A DNA stretch of 64,000 bases from Chionis minor (lineage: Eukaryota > Chordata > Aves > Charadriiformes > Chionididae). The DNA lies in contig VZSF01003256.1 of NCBI GenBank assembly GCA_013398295.1, positions 30,442 to 94,441 on the forward strand, in the 5' to 3' direction. Position 1 is the first letter of the stretch; the number at the start of each line of letters is the position of its first letter. A program made the position numbers and the translations under genes. Shown here piece by piece: positions 37,040-49,069 of the stretch. The notes beneath the pieces were generated by a model. That model saw only the letters and a program-made list of their open reading frames with translations, was not told the origin of the DNA and ran no database searches.

Positions 37040-37570
37040 GAAAATAAACAGCAGCACAGCAACTTTTTTTTTTTTAAAAAATGAATTAGAAAATAAGCAA
37101 AAAATATTCTTGGGCCAGAAAAGCTGCTATTCAAGTCGAAATGGATTTCATTTCACATTCAAGAGATCTTGAGAATAGTTTTTGAAGAAAATGGAAAGAC
37201 ATTTATACGCAGAAGTGGACTGTAATTAAATGCTTTGCTTTAAAATAACAAAACAAAGCGTTTAGGTTTTCTCCGCTGTTGGGCTTGCCAAATTATTTGT
37301 GTTTAAAAAATGTATTATGGAGTGGTTTGCTATGATTGAATTTCCACTTATTTTGCTTCAAAATACAACTCTGGCCAAAGAAAGTCTTCTAGCTCTAATC
37401 AAGATCGAATTAATCAAACCTCGTTTGCTACTGGCTTGTAGCTACCGTATTAGCAACGGGGACCGCCTCCAGTTAGAGAAATGGGACCTGATACGAAGTC
37501 AAGGTTTTTATTGGTCTTGTAACAACATTCACAGAAATAAGATAAAACAAGAATAGATAATAATAATAAA
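37040..37570. other. AT-rich block, candidate conserved noncoding DNA
   Basis: Over 500 bp of unique AT-rich sequence with GGACTGTAATTAAATGC, TGCCAAATTATTTGTG, ATCGAATTAATC and ACCGTATTAGCAACGG. An 85-codon frame (37299-37556) lies within it but has no recognisable domain. The sequence ends in a GATAATAATAATA tract. Confidence 0.35.
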
Positions 37571-38994
37571 AAAATCTAGGCAAGAATTGCTATTAAAACC
37601 AAGCCATCCTTAAGCAGGTAGAGCTTCTCAAGGATTTTTAACCCCTTAGTCTCATTAAAGTGGATTTTGGCACCAAAGATCCTCTCTAGATCTGGATACA
37701 AATCCTCTTTGGAGTCTTTTAGTGTCTCTTTCTGGTTTAAGCACTGGTGTTTGCATTTTCTATCAGTCCTGAGCCTATCTCTGTTACGGCAGCAGGACTC
37801 AGAGTGCCTGCTCCAGAAGTCTCTGCTTTATGAAAGGCTTTTCATTCTATTTTACTCACACTTTTTTTTTTTTTAAGTGGAAGCTGATCCATGAGGAGCA
37901 GGACTTACAGAGCTTGGTTTCCTGTGGCTCTGTGTCTCGTGGCTGGATTATCACATGCCTAATAAGGTGTGAGCTCTGATCCGAAACGTTTCCTGAGGTT
38001 GGGGCCTTTCAAAGATCTCTCTCCCATGTGCTTTTTCCAGCATCTAACAGCCTCGCTGCACTACAGCCACAGCCCCTCTCCCAGCAAGGGCAATAATACA
38101 GCATTTTCCCTCCCTCCAGCTGCATACAACCGCCAAACCCAGCCAACTCCTGATGCTTCCGGGGCAATTTCTGCCTGAGCTGATTGAAATGGATCCGTGG
38201 ATTCCACAAGGTATTACTGGAGGGAGCCCCGTGACACACGGGGATGGTGCGATCCCTTACAAATGACTGAAAAACTGGGTTTTGGGTTGAGATCAAACCT
38301 GGTGCGCTTCATGCCAGAGGGACGCTGGTTCGGAAAGCTGCCACACGGAGCACGGCCTGGAGGAAAACAGCGAAGGAGTTTCAACTCCAGCGGGGTTTAA
38401 CCCACCGTATGGTAAACCTAGACTTAGTAAGAGAATATTTAGGACCAAGACGGGAAAGGTGGAGCCGCGTGAAGGTGTCAGACCTACCTTAGGACAAGAG
38501 TTGTGAACAGTGTGGCAGCGGGGACCGCCCTGGCAGACGTCTAGTCCAGAGGCTGGAGCGATGGAAAGGCTGGCTGAGCAGGAGGACACGGGGCTCTCGC
38601 CGTGCAGGCGCACTTGCAGCCCCCCTGCAGCAGAGCAGGGGAGCTTGTCCCACCACGGCAAGCCTTGAAAAGACCCCACCAAACCCACACATTTGGGCTG
38701 TGGCTGGTTATGGAAATGGAAAAGGAATTACCCCGCAGACACGCTTTGAGCTCCAGGCAAATTGTGTGTGCTGAAGAGTTTGAGGAGTGCTTAGTTCCCG
38801 TGGATAGAGATGGGAGAAAGACTGCGAACATGAACTTGCCCCCAGTTTTATACCAGCCTGGGCTGTGTGTGTCCCACTTTACACACTGAAAAGTGTTCAT
38901 TTTGTATCAAGGATGCCTCAAAGACGCATCAAGGTTTTGGGTGTCTCTCAAACTGAGCTGCTGTTCGAGTTCCAGGCAGGACCCAGCTGGGGTG
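37571..38994. other. No gene recognised
   Basis: Unique DNA with a T15 run near 37.86 kb. Frames of 95-131 codons on the minus strand at 38.0-38.9 kb overlap in several frames and have no known domain. Confidence 0.55.
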
Positions 38995-39190
38995 TGGTCA
39001 CATCTTTATTGCAGTAATTAATGACTGTTTTAATTTGTCAAGGGGTATTTTGGATGCCTACTAGAAACAAATCACTCGGCGTTCATTACCTGCCTTCAGC
39101 CATCTGCATCGTTTTCCCTGAGACAAAGAAACTATAAAAACCTCCCTGATCTCATTTCAAAACGTTAATGAAATAATTCTGTGAAGCAGA
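38995..39190. other. AT-rich block, candidate conserved noncoding DNA
   Basis: It contains TTGCAGTAATTAATGACTG, TTTAATTTGTCAAGG and AACGTTAATGAAATAATTC. It lies directly upstream of the exon-like interval and CpG-rich segment at 39.3 kb. Confidence 0.25.
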
Positions 39191-39307
39191 GGAGGAGGGA
39201 AATCAGGCCCTTGCTCGTCGCACGCTTTGAAATGCGTAGGGCGTGAACTTCAAATCCTCCTCCTTGCGCCCATCCTTCCCTGAACAGCTTCTCCTCTCCC
39301 CCTGCAG

Positions 39308-39382
39308 ATGATGAGGAGGGCTGACGGGAGGAAGGCTGCCGCTATCCCCTTTGCATCTCAAGAAAAGCGGGTCTTGAAGCCA
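39308..39382 (+). other. Exon-like interval, 75 nt, open frame
   Basis: The acceptor CTTCTCCTCTCCCCCTGCAG ends at 39307 and is close to ideal. The donor CCA|GTGAGT begins at 39383; its last exonic base is A rather than the preferred G. The interval is exactly 25 codons, starts with ATGATG and is open throughout, encoding a basic peptide beginning MMRRADGRKAAA. It borders a CpG-rich segment. I recognise no protein. A noncoding RNA exon, or chance, remains possible. Confidence 0.2.
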
Positions 39383-39870
39383 GTGAGTGGACGATGGCCG
39401 TCGTTCCTCCTCCCTTTGCTAGCTAAAGGGGCGTTTTGCTCTTCAGCCGGGGGTGCTGCTGCTCCCCACAGGTTTCGGGATGCTGGCAGGCTGGCGGCGC
39501 AGGCAGGAACGCCAGAGTGCTGTCAGCAGCCGGCGACATTCCCGTGGGGACCGTGGCACCTTGTGTGTTTTGACAGGGGACAGGCTGTTCTCCTGCTAAT
39601 AGGCTGTTGGACATGGTGTTCGCTGCCTGGCGGGAGGAGAGGGTGGGAGCTTACAGACTCCAGGCACAGCTAAAGGTTAGGGATTTAGTCACATCCATCC
39701 GGAGTGACAAGTGGCGAGGATCGATACTCCCGCGCATTATTGTTCCTGGGGGGAAGGGGGTTTGGAGGTCGGCTCGCACCGGCTGGGCGGCATGGGGTGG
39801 AGTGGAAAATAGGGATGTGGAGACGGGAAGGTAGAGCTACGCCGCTCGGGTGGCACGGGGCGAGGAGAGA
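39310..39870. promoter_or_regulatory. CpG-rich segment
   Basis: Roughly 33 CpG in 550 bp at about 60% GC, observed/expected near 0.65 by hand count. An exon-like interval lies at its left edge. It could be a weak CpG island or simply a GC-rich block. Confidence 0.4.
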
Positions 39871-39890
39871 GCTGGCTCTTCAGGCTGCAT

Positions 39891-39916
39891 GCGGGGTGGG
39901 GACCCCCCCCCCCCCC
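39891..39916 (+). repeat. G-run followed by C14
   Basis: GCGGGGTGGGGA is followed directly by 14 C. The two arms are complementary, so the DNA could form a G/C hairpin or i-motif/G-rich structure. The length of the C run is prone to sequencing error. Confidence 0.9.
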
Positions 39917-40484
39917 AAACCAGAAGCTGCCACCTTGGCTTCTGCACTCCGTTGCAGGAAGGCAAGTCGGCTTCCAGCTTATTTTTTTTAGTTTCGATTT
40001 ATTTCTTACGTTTGTCTTCCCTGATGAGGGGAGGCAGAGGAGGAAACAGGCTCGGGGTGTTTATTTACACACGCCGGTTTTGCTGCACGGAGCAGAATTA
40101 CAGAGCTTTAACTCCTCCTGTTTGCGAGATAACCGAGGGGAGAGAAAACACTATTAACACTTACCAGCTTAACCACTCTGAAAATCCCAGATGAAAGTTG
40201 TCTGTGTGGCCTTGCCTGCATATTGACATGAGGACGCAGGTTTTAATTAGGGGATTCCAGCACACAGACGGTGCCTTTGCAACAGTGATTCCCAAAGCCA
40301 GCCCAATGCCGGCAGGGAAATGTGCCCCCAGGGGCTTCATCCTGACTCCATCCGTGGAGGGAGCAGTTTGACCAGGCTGTGAGTTGTCCCGCAGGGGACC
40401 AAGGGACCCACCCCGAGGGATGCAGGACCAGGCGGACGCAGCCCCATTAGGAAACTCTGCGTAAGGTGTTGCATTTGGGTTGCC

Positions 40485-41045
40485 AAGCTGGTAAGCCTGT
40501 TAAAATCCTTGCTAGGGGAACAGGAGAGCTTTCGTTTGCATGTGTCACCTTCGGGCTAAGATAAATAACAATAATGAGGACAATGAGTGATTTAGAGGAT
40601 TTTACCAGCATAATTAATGCTGATTTATGTCACAGGGTAGTGGAGAGACAGGCTGTGATAGAACAAGCGGGTGAAGTTTCTGAATGAGACAGGGAAGGGG
40701 ATGACAGTGGGGAGTGAAAAATGAAATGTGCTTGCTAAAAAAAGCAAGCGGAGCTGGCTCGAGCGCTGCGTGGAGCAAAGCAGGTGACATAAATAATACC
40801 CGCATATCTGCCAGTCCCCTTAACAGGGATCACTCACTCTGTAATTAGATGGAGTTATTAGTGTCTTCGGTTGCCGTGTGAGGCGATACAGGGTTCTGTA
40901 AGACAGAAAATAAGAGTATCTCTTCATCCTATGGAGCCAATTAAATGGCAGTGAGGGGGAAAATGAGTTTAGGCTAGGTAAAAAAAATGACTGCGTGAGT
41001 TATGTGACTTTGAGGGTGGGCTTCATAGGATCCAAATTAAATCAC
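40485..41045. other. Moderately AT-rich unique block
   Basis: It contains SOX-like AACAATAATGAGGACAATG near 40566-40584, GCATAATTAATGCTGATTTA, TCTGTAATTAGATGG and GAGCCAATTAAATGG. The middle part (40640-40790) looks less constrained. No gene. Confidence 0.25.
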
Positions 41046-44000
41046 CTAACCCCTGGCTGAAGAACTTGTTCCTCAGACCTCGATCCAGTCAGTAGCTCTG
41101 CTGGGAGGACCCTTCCCACTTGCAGGGACCACGAGGGCTCCATGGGGTCTTCTCCGGTGCCCCAGGGGAGCCAGACAGCCCTGCACTGCTTGCTTTTACC
41201 ATGTCCCCAGCTCTGAGCCAATCCCAAAGTTCTCCTTCATGGTCAGGTCTAGCACAGATGGCCCGGCTGATCCCACAAAGAGAGGGAAGAGGGTGATGGG
41301 ATTCTCCGGGCTGATCCTGCCCCAGTGTAGCCGTGGGATCTTGGCTATTGACGGCAACGTTGACTGCAATTCATTGACTACGAAATCAAGATGTTGCTGA
41401 TCGGCAATGACACGGTGCGTACCAGAGAGGGGAGGGGAAGCTGTCACCCTGCTCGCTGGGCTGTCAAGGAAAAGGGGATCCTTTCTTTGACATGGTGCCA
41501 ATGCTTGCTCCTTGGAGCAGCAGGAGCTTCGGCACATCTGAAAATAACAACTTTTTTTTTTTGTTTTTTGCTAATGTGAATTTCATCTGGCAACAACCCC
41601 ATTATGGAAACAACAGGTTGGATCAATGCAGAAATATCTCCCAAACTCCCTCTGCTGGGAAGGAGGGCAGTCAGAAATCAATGGGGAGCTTATTGGCCCG
41701 TGCAGCTGGCTGCCTGGAAGTAATCCCTGTAATGAGCTGCCCCCATTTCCTTGAGATGGATTGCAGCATGGCTTTGGGGAGCTGGATGCTTGGGGAGTGC
41801 TCTGCTGGTCACCCAGGACATCCCACCTGTGTGGGTATCGTCCCGTTGGCTCCCAGGGTCTGGCTCCTTTCCTGCATCTGTTTATCCATGTCCTAGGCAC
41901 AGCATCACCAGCCAGTGGCTTCTCCTTGCCTCCTCTCCTAGTGCTGCCACCCAAGCGGTGGCTTCGGAGTCTTCCTGCTGCCTGTCCTCTGAGATGCACA
42001 GCCTTGCTGGGGGATGCATATCCCAGTGAGACAGGGGCTGCTTCTTCCTCCAGACACAAGGCCGCAGCCACAACCTGACACACCAGCGATGACCTTCACC
42101 TGGCCGCTTCATACAGCGTACGGGTGGACCCAGGAGGTTCTCTGGCTCTCAGGGACTCAGAAAAGCTAATCTAGCTCAAGTGTACTGGGAGCAGGGACAT
42201 AGGCAGGACAAATCCAACAGGGAGGGCTAGGGAGGTGTTACACTGGAATGACAGGTACAAGGAAAACAGCAAACCAGCTTTGGGACTGCTAAAATATTGA
42301 TTGCATTCTTCAAGCAAAGCGTAACGTGTCCCTGCTCCCGCTGTGACGGCTGTGTTTCATGTCTCGATTCTCCCCCTACCCTTTCCTGCTAGCAGCGGGC
42401 AGGATGACTCCAAGTCTGTTTGCATCCCTTTAAAGAAGGAACAGCTCGGCGTTTCAAAGTCTTTGCCTGGGAAAAGAGGGATTGTACCTCCCTGCAAGGC
42501 TCATAGCTGCCGGTTCGCAACAAATTCCCTCCAACGTGTGCTCCCAGGGCCAAGGGAGGCATTGTGCCTGCAAGCCCAGGGACTCCCCCCTTCATCACCG
42601 CTGCATTTTTGTCCCTTCTGCACCCCAGGCAGGTGGCTGAGGGCACACCGGGCTCTGCATCCCTGGTCCCAGCCACACCAGCCTCTGCGTCTCCCGGCAC
42701 AGCCGTGCGCGGGGATGCTGGGGAGGTGGCCAGTGGGCCCACAGCCACGCAAGCGGCTGAGCAAACTCCCCACCACTTTGGAGCGGCTGTGTTGTGTCCC
42801 TCCCCCACCCAGGAGGCCAAAAAGACAGGATGACTCACTCCTTTTCCACAGGCAGCATCGCCAACTCTTGAAATACTTGGTGTTTTTCTTAGAGTCCTGG
42901 CTCCTGGAGCCATGTAATTACTTGAGCTTTCATTTTCTTTAAATAAAGCCCATTTCTAACACTCGTATTTACAAAGAATAGCCGGAAAATGTGACCTCTT
43001 ACAAGCTCAGAAGCCACATAGTGAAAACCCCACCTTTATTCTCCCTTATTCTTACTTTTTCTAATTTTCTTTCGTGTCATGGTTCTTACAATCTTCTCTT
43101 GTAGATCGGGGTGGCTGGAAATCATCTTTCTCTACCACTTGAAGTCTTGCGATGTTGCAAATGATCTTGACTTTGTGCCTTGGTCATGATGTTGACATCT
43201 CAGGTCCATTGGCTTCAAGAATTTGTTTTTGATATTTTTCTGCCTGGTGATAGGCAGCGTAAGGTAAGTAAGAAGGTAGCAAATCCCAAGCTACACAACA
43301 ACCTATTGCTCATATGACTTGTCTTGTCTCTGCATGTCCTGGATCCATCCCTTGTTTTGAATTCCATCAGAAAACCCTGAGTTTACGTTGGTCGAATTTA
43401 ATTGTCTCCCAGAAGAGCCTGAGTTCTTTACGAGCTCCGTTCTGCTGAGCGATGCTGCATTTCCTATACTCAGGCAAACCACAATCCCACGCTGCGACGG
43501 TCCCTACGCAGCAAATGTTCTGGTCCCAACTTCGAAATCTCTTGCCCAACTTGTTTCCTGGCTCCCTTTAACCCCACATAGCAGGGATGAAGACACCTTT
43601 TCTTCCTCCCTGCCCACAGGTGTCGTGAGGGTGAAAGTCACAAATAAACTTTGTGCTTTCTGGCCCAGGCAGCGCTCCAGCACATCCTGGGCTCTGTGCA
43701 GCTACGAACTGCGCAAGTTTGACTCTGGACTTTGTGATCCAGGAGCATGACACATAGTTTAAGCTGGTCTTTTAAGCTTAGAGGGGAAACAGAAGAGCTT
43801 TCCTTGGGTGACTCAGTCCCTCAGCCATACCTCAGGTGGGAATGGATGAATGACATGCCAGAAGAGCTGCCCTCTTCCCCTTGATTTTGAAGGTGTCTGG
43901 ACAGCTAGTTGTCTATCCTCCAGCTTTGACGTTTAGCACTAGATGAGATGAAGAAGCTCATTTGATGCTGTCATGGTGGGATATTCTATGGAGAAGTGGC

Positions 44001-44935
44001 ATACCTGGTGATGAGGAAGGAGTCCTGCCAGTCCCACCCGTCAACATCAGGAACATATGCAGGATGGAGATGCTTCAAAATGACCCAACCCTGGGCAAAA
44101 CTCCAGCTGAAGCTTTTGTTTTATGGGAAATCAGAGACTGCAGCCGTGAAACACTTGCAGCACAGAAAACTGGTCTCTGCAGCTGAAGGAACAATGTTGT
44201 GTTTTCCTTGCTCTGTTCATGAGCTTTGAAAATTTGTCTTCTGTCCTCAACCAAAATGGCAGCCAGCACGCATGGGCAGGGGACCAGGGAACTGCCTTTT
44301 GAAGTAATCCACTTGTTTTAACAACAAACACCAGTGATCTCCAGCAAGCGAGAAGCTCACTATTAAGAGTAATCCAGAGACATTCCAAAACACATACTTT
44401 CCGGAGGAGGGAGGCAGTGAGCGTTTTTAGCAACATCAATCAACGCACTGGCCAAAGTCACACATTCAAATCGAGACCTACAAAATATGGAAAAGTTTAA
44501 ATAATCCTTGGAAGCAATCCAGGAATTGGTCATTCAGTCTGCGGGACCTTTTATGAATAACGCTGTAACGCAAGCCCGTAATGGAAGCACCAAGATCCAG
44601 CCCACTGGATTTCCAGTCAGAGTTTCCCATTCCAAGATGAATGACTTGGATTTTGGGGAGGGAAAGTAGCAAAACTGGTTTGTCTCTTGGCTAAGAGAGC
44701 TTGGCGTTGAAGACCTCAGCTTGCAGGAACAGGCAGCAATGTGAACTTTCTCCACTTGGGGTTTCTGTTGGCCTGGATCTCCTTTTTATTCTCTATTATT
44801 TACACCTCTATTACATAGTCAGGAAGTTGCCTTCAATCTACTGCAGGAGATGCTCTGCTTCCCCCACTGGAGACCTGATTGCCATGTAGTAGCCAAAGCC
44901 TTGGAGATCCTGTAGGCCTGCACATTTTTCTTTGG
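41046..44935. other. No gene recognised
   Basis: GC-rich around 41.6-42.85 kb with a 199-codon plus frame (42343-42942) and a 174-codon minus frame over the same bases. Such mutual overlap is expected of stop-poor DNA. A GGTAAGTAAG donor-like site occurs at 43263 without a convincing acceptor. Confidence 0.55.
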
Positions 44936-44965
44936 CTCTCTCTCCTCTCTCTCTCTCTCTCTCTC
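44936..44965 (+). repeat. (CT)n microsatellite
   Basis: About fifteen CT units with a single C insertion near 44944. Confidence 0.95.
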
Positions 44966-46808
44966 ATCCATGCTGACATCTGAAACTTTTCATTCTTCAG
45001 GCTGTGGAACAGAGGAAGAGGAGTCATTCCACTGCAAAGGCCTCCAAAGTGACCTCCCCTTAGTACAGGTGTCTTTTCTGTAGCTCTGTGACCCCGCTGT
45101 CCCAACAGCAGCAGCCAGTGGGTAGCAGAAGAGAGAGGGACTCACCGTAGTGAGAACCGCTCCTCTGTTTTTAATTAAAGCCGACTTGCTTCAAATCTTC
45201 ATGGGAAAAAACCCAGCTTTCTCACTTCTGTTTTCCCTGTTCCCCAGCAACAACCTTAAGCAGAATCCCCTTTGCCACTGCTAAAAGAAGGATGAAGAAA
45301 TAGATGTGGGAGGTTGTGTTTCCCAACCATCTTACGAGTCAAAAGTCTTTGGAAAGGATGGGAGAGGATGGATGGGAACAGAAAGCACGGACGGTGGGTG
45401 TATTCCTGTGTTGTCCAGTGCAATGGGCAGCCTTTGGCATAGCAAAACATCCTGCATCAAACCATCTCCAAACTGGCACCTGGCGGCCGCTGCATGGGGT
45501 CTCTTGATGGCCCCAGATATCTTCCCCCTGCCATGAAAACACCAGTGTAGCACATTAATGCATCTTCCTTCTTGATGTTAGGAAAAAAAAAAAAAAAAGG
45601 AGCTTTAATACAGATATGCATTCACTGACCTGTGATTCATGCTGAAGCAGTCAAGCACCTTCCACTCGGTTTTTATGTGGTTTGAAATGTTTTTTAGAAG
45701 TATCTGTTTATTACAGCTCAATAAAGTTTTATTTTGCGAAAAACCACGATTGATTTCCTCTGCTTCAAACAACAAACAGTCAACCTCCCCAGCTAGCACC
45801 TCCTCCTCGATTCATAAAAATGTGTTAACAATTCATTTAAAATTCATATACAAGCCAAGCACAGTTTATTCATGAAGTTACACAAATTAATACAAAGCAG
45901 CACACTGCCTAGGCCTGGCATAAAGTCAAGGCGTGCTCTGAAGGCCTCCCTCTGCTGTACAATACGTCAATGTGTTCTTGGAAACTGCCCTCGCGTCTGG
46001 CGGTGCGGCAGTCGGCAGATAGCGTTCCGCGTTTCCCCTTCCCCTGCCTGCTTCACCCTGCTCGCCCGGCGGAAACACGGTGCTGGGCAACAATTAAAAG
46101 TCTCAGGTGGTATGAGATTTTGTGCACCTTCAGAGTCTTTTTATCCTCCAAAAGGCACATTTGAGAGTTGGCTTCCACCTGCCCCACCGACTGCGGTGTT
46201 TTTCCTTTCTGCTGTGTACGCGCCCAGAACAGAGGTGGTTTGGTGGCCAGGGGTGGTAACCAGCTTTGTGAGTCTGTTGGTTGGGAAGGAGAGCTCCAAG
46301 AGAAGATCTCTGCTCTGATGTTCATCCAGAAGAGGTACGGGTGAAACACCCTGAGCAATTCACCGCTACATGCATAACAGTGACAAACTGCCTTTTTCCT
46401 ACGTGGTGCCAAGGGCAGAAATGGCACATCTGTCCTGTCTGTCACCATTCAGCAAAAAAGCCACATCAGACCCTTCTGTTGGCTCCCCACCAGCCTGACT
46501 CATGGGGCTGGGCAGTGGGACGCGCTCAGGTCCTTGCTGCTCTTGGAAGATGTTTCCTTGGTGCGATTTTCCAACCCAGACCCACAATTCCTTGAGGCTG
46601 TCCCCCCCCAGCCTCTCCCCTGCCACGGCAGACACCACAGCAGGAGCAGGAGCAGGAACAGGTGCAAATTGGTCATCTTGAGGCACTAATTGGCCTTAAT
46701 TAACCTGACCAGCCTCACCTGGGGCCTCCACTTATCCCTCCTCTTCCCATGGCCCTAGAACTCTATTTAAGGGCAGCCCTGTGCCTTTACTTCTTCCTTG
46801 GGCTGTGT
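44966..46808. other. No gene recognised
   Basis: AT-rich at 45.6-45.9 kb, with TTCATTTAAAATTCATATAC, then GC-moderate. Just before the minisatellite it carries CACTAATTGGCCTTAATTA (46684-46702) and CTCTATTTAAGGGC (46750-46763), which looks promoter- or LTR-like but is not assignable. Confidence 0.5.
45583..45598 (+). repeat. Poly-A run
   Basis: A16 between GG dinucleotides. Confidence 0.9.
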
Positions 46809-47125
46809 TGTAGGTGTGCTTGGACTGTCCCTGGCCTCCTGGATGGGCCAATGGACATATGCTGTAGGTAGTTTGTCTCCTGCCCTGCTCCTGGAATGCA
46901 CCCGAGCCCTCTACTGCAGGTAGTTTGTCTCTAACTAGATCTCCTGTGTGAACTTCAGATCTGTAAATAACTTGTCTCTTCTCCTGGCTGGACCTGGGAC
47001 CTCTACTGTAGGTAGTCTGTCTACATTCCTGTCTTCTGGATAGACCCCTGGCCTCCAGTCCTGTCCCTGGCTTTGTCTTCTCCTCTGGGTGGGGCTCTGA
47101 ACCTGGTGCATCACTTGCTTTGTCT
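46809..47125 (+). repeat. Decayed minisatellite, about seven units of 45-57 bp
   Basis: A core close to TGTAGGTAGTTTGTCTC recurs at about 46809 (degenerate), 46863, 46915, 46962 and 47007. Weaker versions, read as ctttgtct, occur near 47064 and 47109. Each core is followed after some 10-20 bp by a second block close to CTCCTGGATGGACC. Spacings run 54, 52, 47, 45, about 57 and about 45 bp, so units have gained and lost bases since they arose. A 134-codon minus-strand frame spans the array and shows recurring RRQTTYS-like motifs, which merely reflects the repeat. The array starts soon after a promoter-like segment with CTCTATTTAAGGGC (46750-46763). I do not recognise the family; part of an unfamiliar LTR is one possibility. 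Confidence 0.75.
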
Positions 47126-49069
47126 GAGACTGTCAATGGCTCCTGATGTGTTCAGACCGTGGGGGGCAGCACCCTGGTGGTGAGGGCATCACGTGTGCTG
47201 GTGTCACCCTCAGCCACCAGCTTGTCCCTCCTTGTGGGGCAGCCCTGGCCCTGCTGATCCCCAACAGCTGACTACTTTGATGAGTGTTTAGGGCCAGATT
47301 CTCTGTGGTAGCATCCAGCATTGCTCTGCTGATCTGGATCTGCAGCCTAGACTGATTTATGGCAATGATGTGATCTACTGAGTAAGCGTGTGCGCTTGTT
47401 TAAATACCTCTTCGGCTCCGTTCCCTCGCTTTCTTCCTTTCCAGCAAGAAACAAGCCAAGAAAGTCAATGCTGAAAGGTTACTTTTGTATGGGAAGCCTG
47501 GGGTTTCTCCCCCTTACTGCCTTGTCAGCACAGCACCTGCTCCTGCACCCGAGCAAAGCCCTGAAGTTGTCTCGGTTGTCGGCAAGGGGAGGGAGGGCTG
47601 GGACACATCGATCGGCCTCGATGAAGGAACCTGGAAGTGGCAGGGAGGAAAGTGCGAGGCCAGGTGGGTCTTCAGAAAACATCCCCTGCTCCCACCACAT
47701 GTGTCCTTCAGAGCAGGGAGTGCTCAGGTCTACAGAGAAGCTCAAGTGTTGCTTGATGTTATCAATAAATTATCAGCCTGAATTTCTCGGTGGTGCCGAG
47801 GGTCACTGGCTGCGGTGTTGGAGGCATCTTCCCCAGGGAGGGTGTGGAGCAGCCAGTGAGGAGAGTCCTCTATGTGCAGCGTGGCCACCTGAGCCAAGAG
47901 CATCAGTTGTCCTGCCTGGAGGGACAGAGGTGTGGATGTTTGTGGCTTTCTGAACATCAGCCTCTTCCACTGGGACCCTGTGAGAATTGTGATTGACAGC
48001 ATCAAACAACCAGCATGCTTGCTCCTTCCCTGCCTCCCTCCTCTGCTGGCCTCTTATCTAAAGTGCTTTCTCCTGCCTCCAGCAGCTGAGTTTCATCACA
48101 CCGGGGAGGTCCGGCAGCCTGTAACCCCTTGGTAAAATCCACTGGTCCCAGAGCACATTGGGTTGGCCACAAAATGCCACAGTCACTTTTTGGCTCTAAG
48201 CTCAGACTCCTCCCCAGCCCCCAGGGGAGTAGCCAGGGTGGCTGAACCTTGTCGAGATGCAATTTTGCGGTGCAATTTCTCCAGGGCTACCGAGATGAGA
48301 GGGAATGATCCTTTCTGAGGTGCCTGGTCTTGCCTGCGGTGAAATACAGTTGGAGTTTGGCCCTAACTCTGAATCGGCTGCAAACCCAAGGGAAATCCTT
48401 GGCGTGGGCTTCAAAAACTCCTGTGCTTCTGGACAAGGCAGGACCTGAGCACAGCTTGGCTGTGCAGCCTTGCTTGTTTGCTGGAGACCAGACCTGTACT
48501 GGGAAGTCCCTGTGGGACCATCTAGATAGTTCCAAGAAAGATAAATCTACTGCATGTAGGAGAGATGTGGGGATGAGGAGGTAGATGTTTCATCAACTTT
48601 GGCTGAGTTTAAAAAAAAAAAAACACCAAACCAAAAAACAACCAGGTTTAGGCCACCTGTTCTCAATCTTCTGAGTTACAGATTTGCCCCCAAATTCCCC
48701 ATGAGCCCTGCAGAGGCATTTTAAGCTCCTGGTTATAGACTTGCTTTGCCCAGGTGTCTCTCATGGATCCCTTTGGGGCAGTCCTGGCTCTGAGAGGGTC
48801 TGATCCTCAGGGATTGAAAATGTTGGTGTGTGGGATGGCCTGGCAAAGGCCATGTCTCTGCTCCGCCTGAGCCGCACCGCTCCGCCCTCGCCGATGTGCG
48901 CTTGCCACCTTCCATGCCAGCAGTGTGTGTATCCAAAAAAGCTGAGGATGTTGTGTTGAGGACTGCTCGCTTTCCAGGTTCATTACAGAGCCTGTTTGCA
49001 ATGTCAGTACTCACTGACTGGAGTTGTATTTACTGAGGTCAGGCAAGAGTGTATCTGAGACCTTTTCAT
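47126..49069. other. No gene recognised
   Basis: GC-moderate DNA with a 187-codon plus frame (47390-47953) that overlaps minus-strand frames of 86-88 codons. An A12 run with CACCAAACC units lies at 48.61 kb. Nothing recognisable. Confidence 0.55.

Noticed and set aside
42343..42942. 199-codon plus-strand open frame
   Set aside because: A 174-codon frame covers the same bases on the other strand, and more frames overlap it. The protein is low-complexity and unfamiliar.
46732..47136. 134-codon minus-strand frame with repeated RRQTTYS-like motifs as a repeat protein
   Set aside because: The motif repeats because the DNA is a minisatellite, unit lengths are not all multiples of three, and no known family fits.
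46680..47320. Complete LTR with a TATA box
   Set aside because: A TATTTAA-type motif is present, but I see no matching terminal repeats, primer-binding site or retroviral coding motif in the window.
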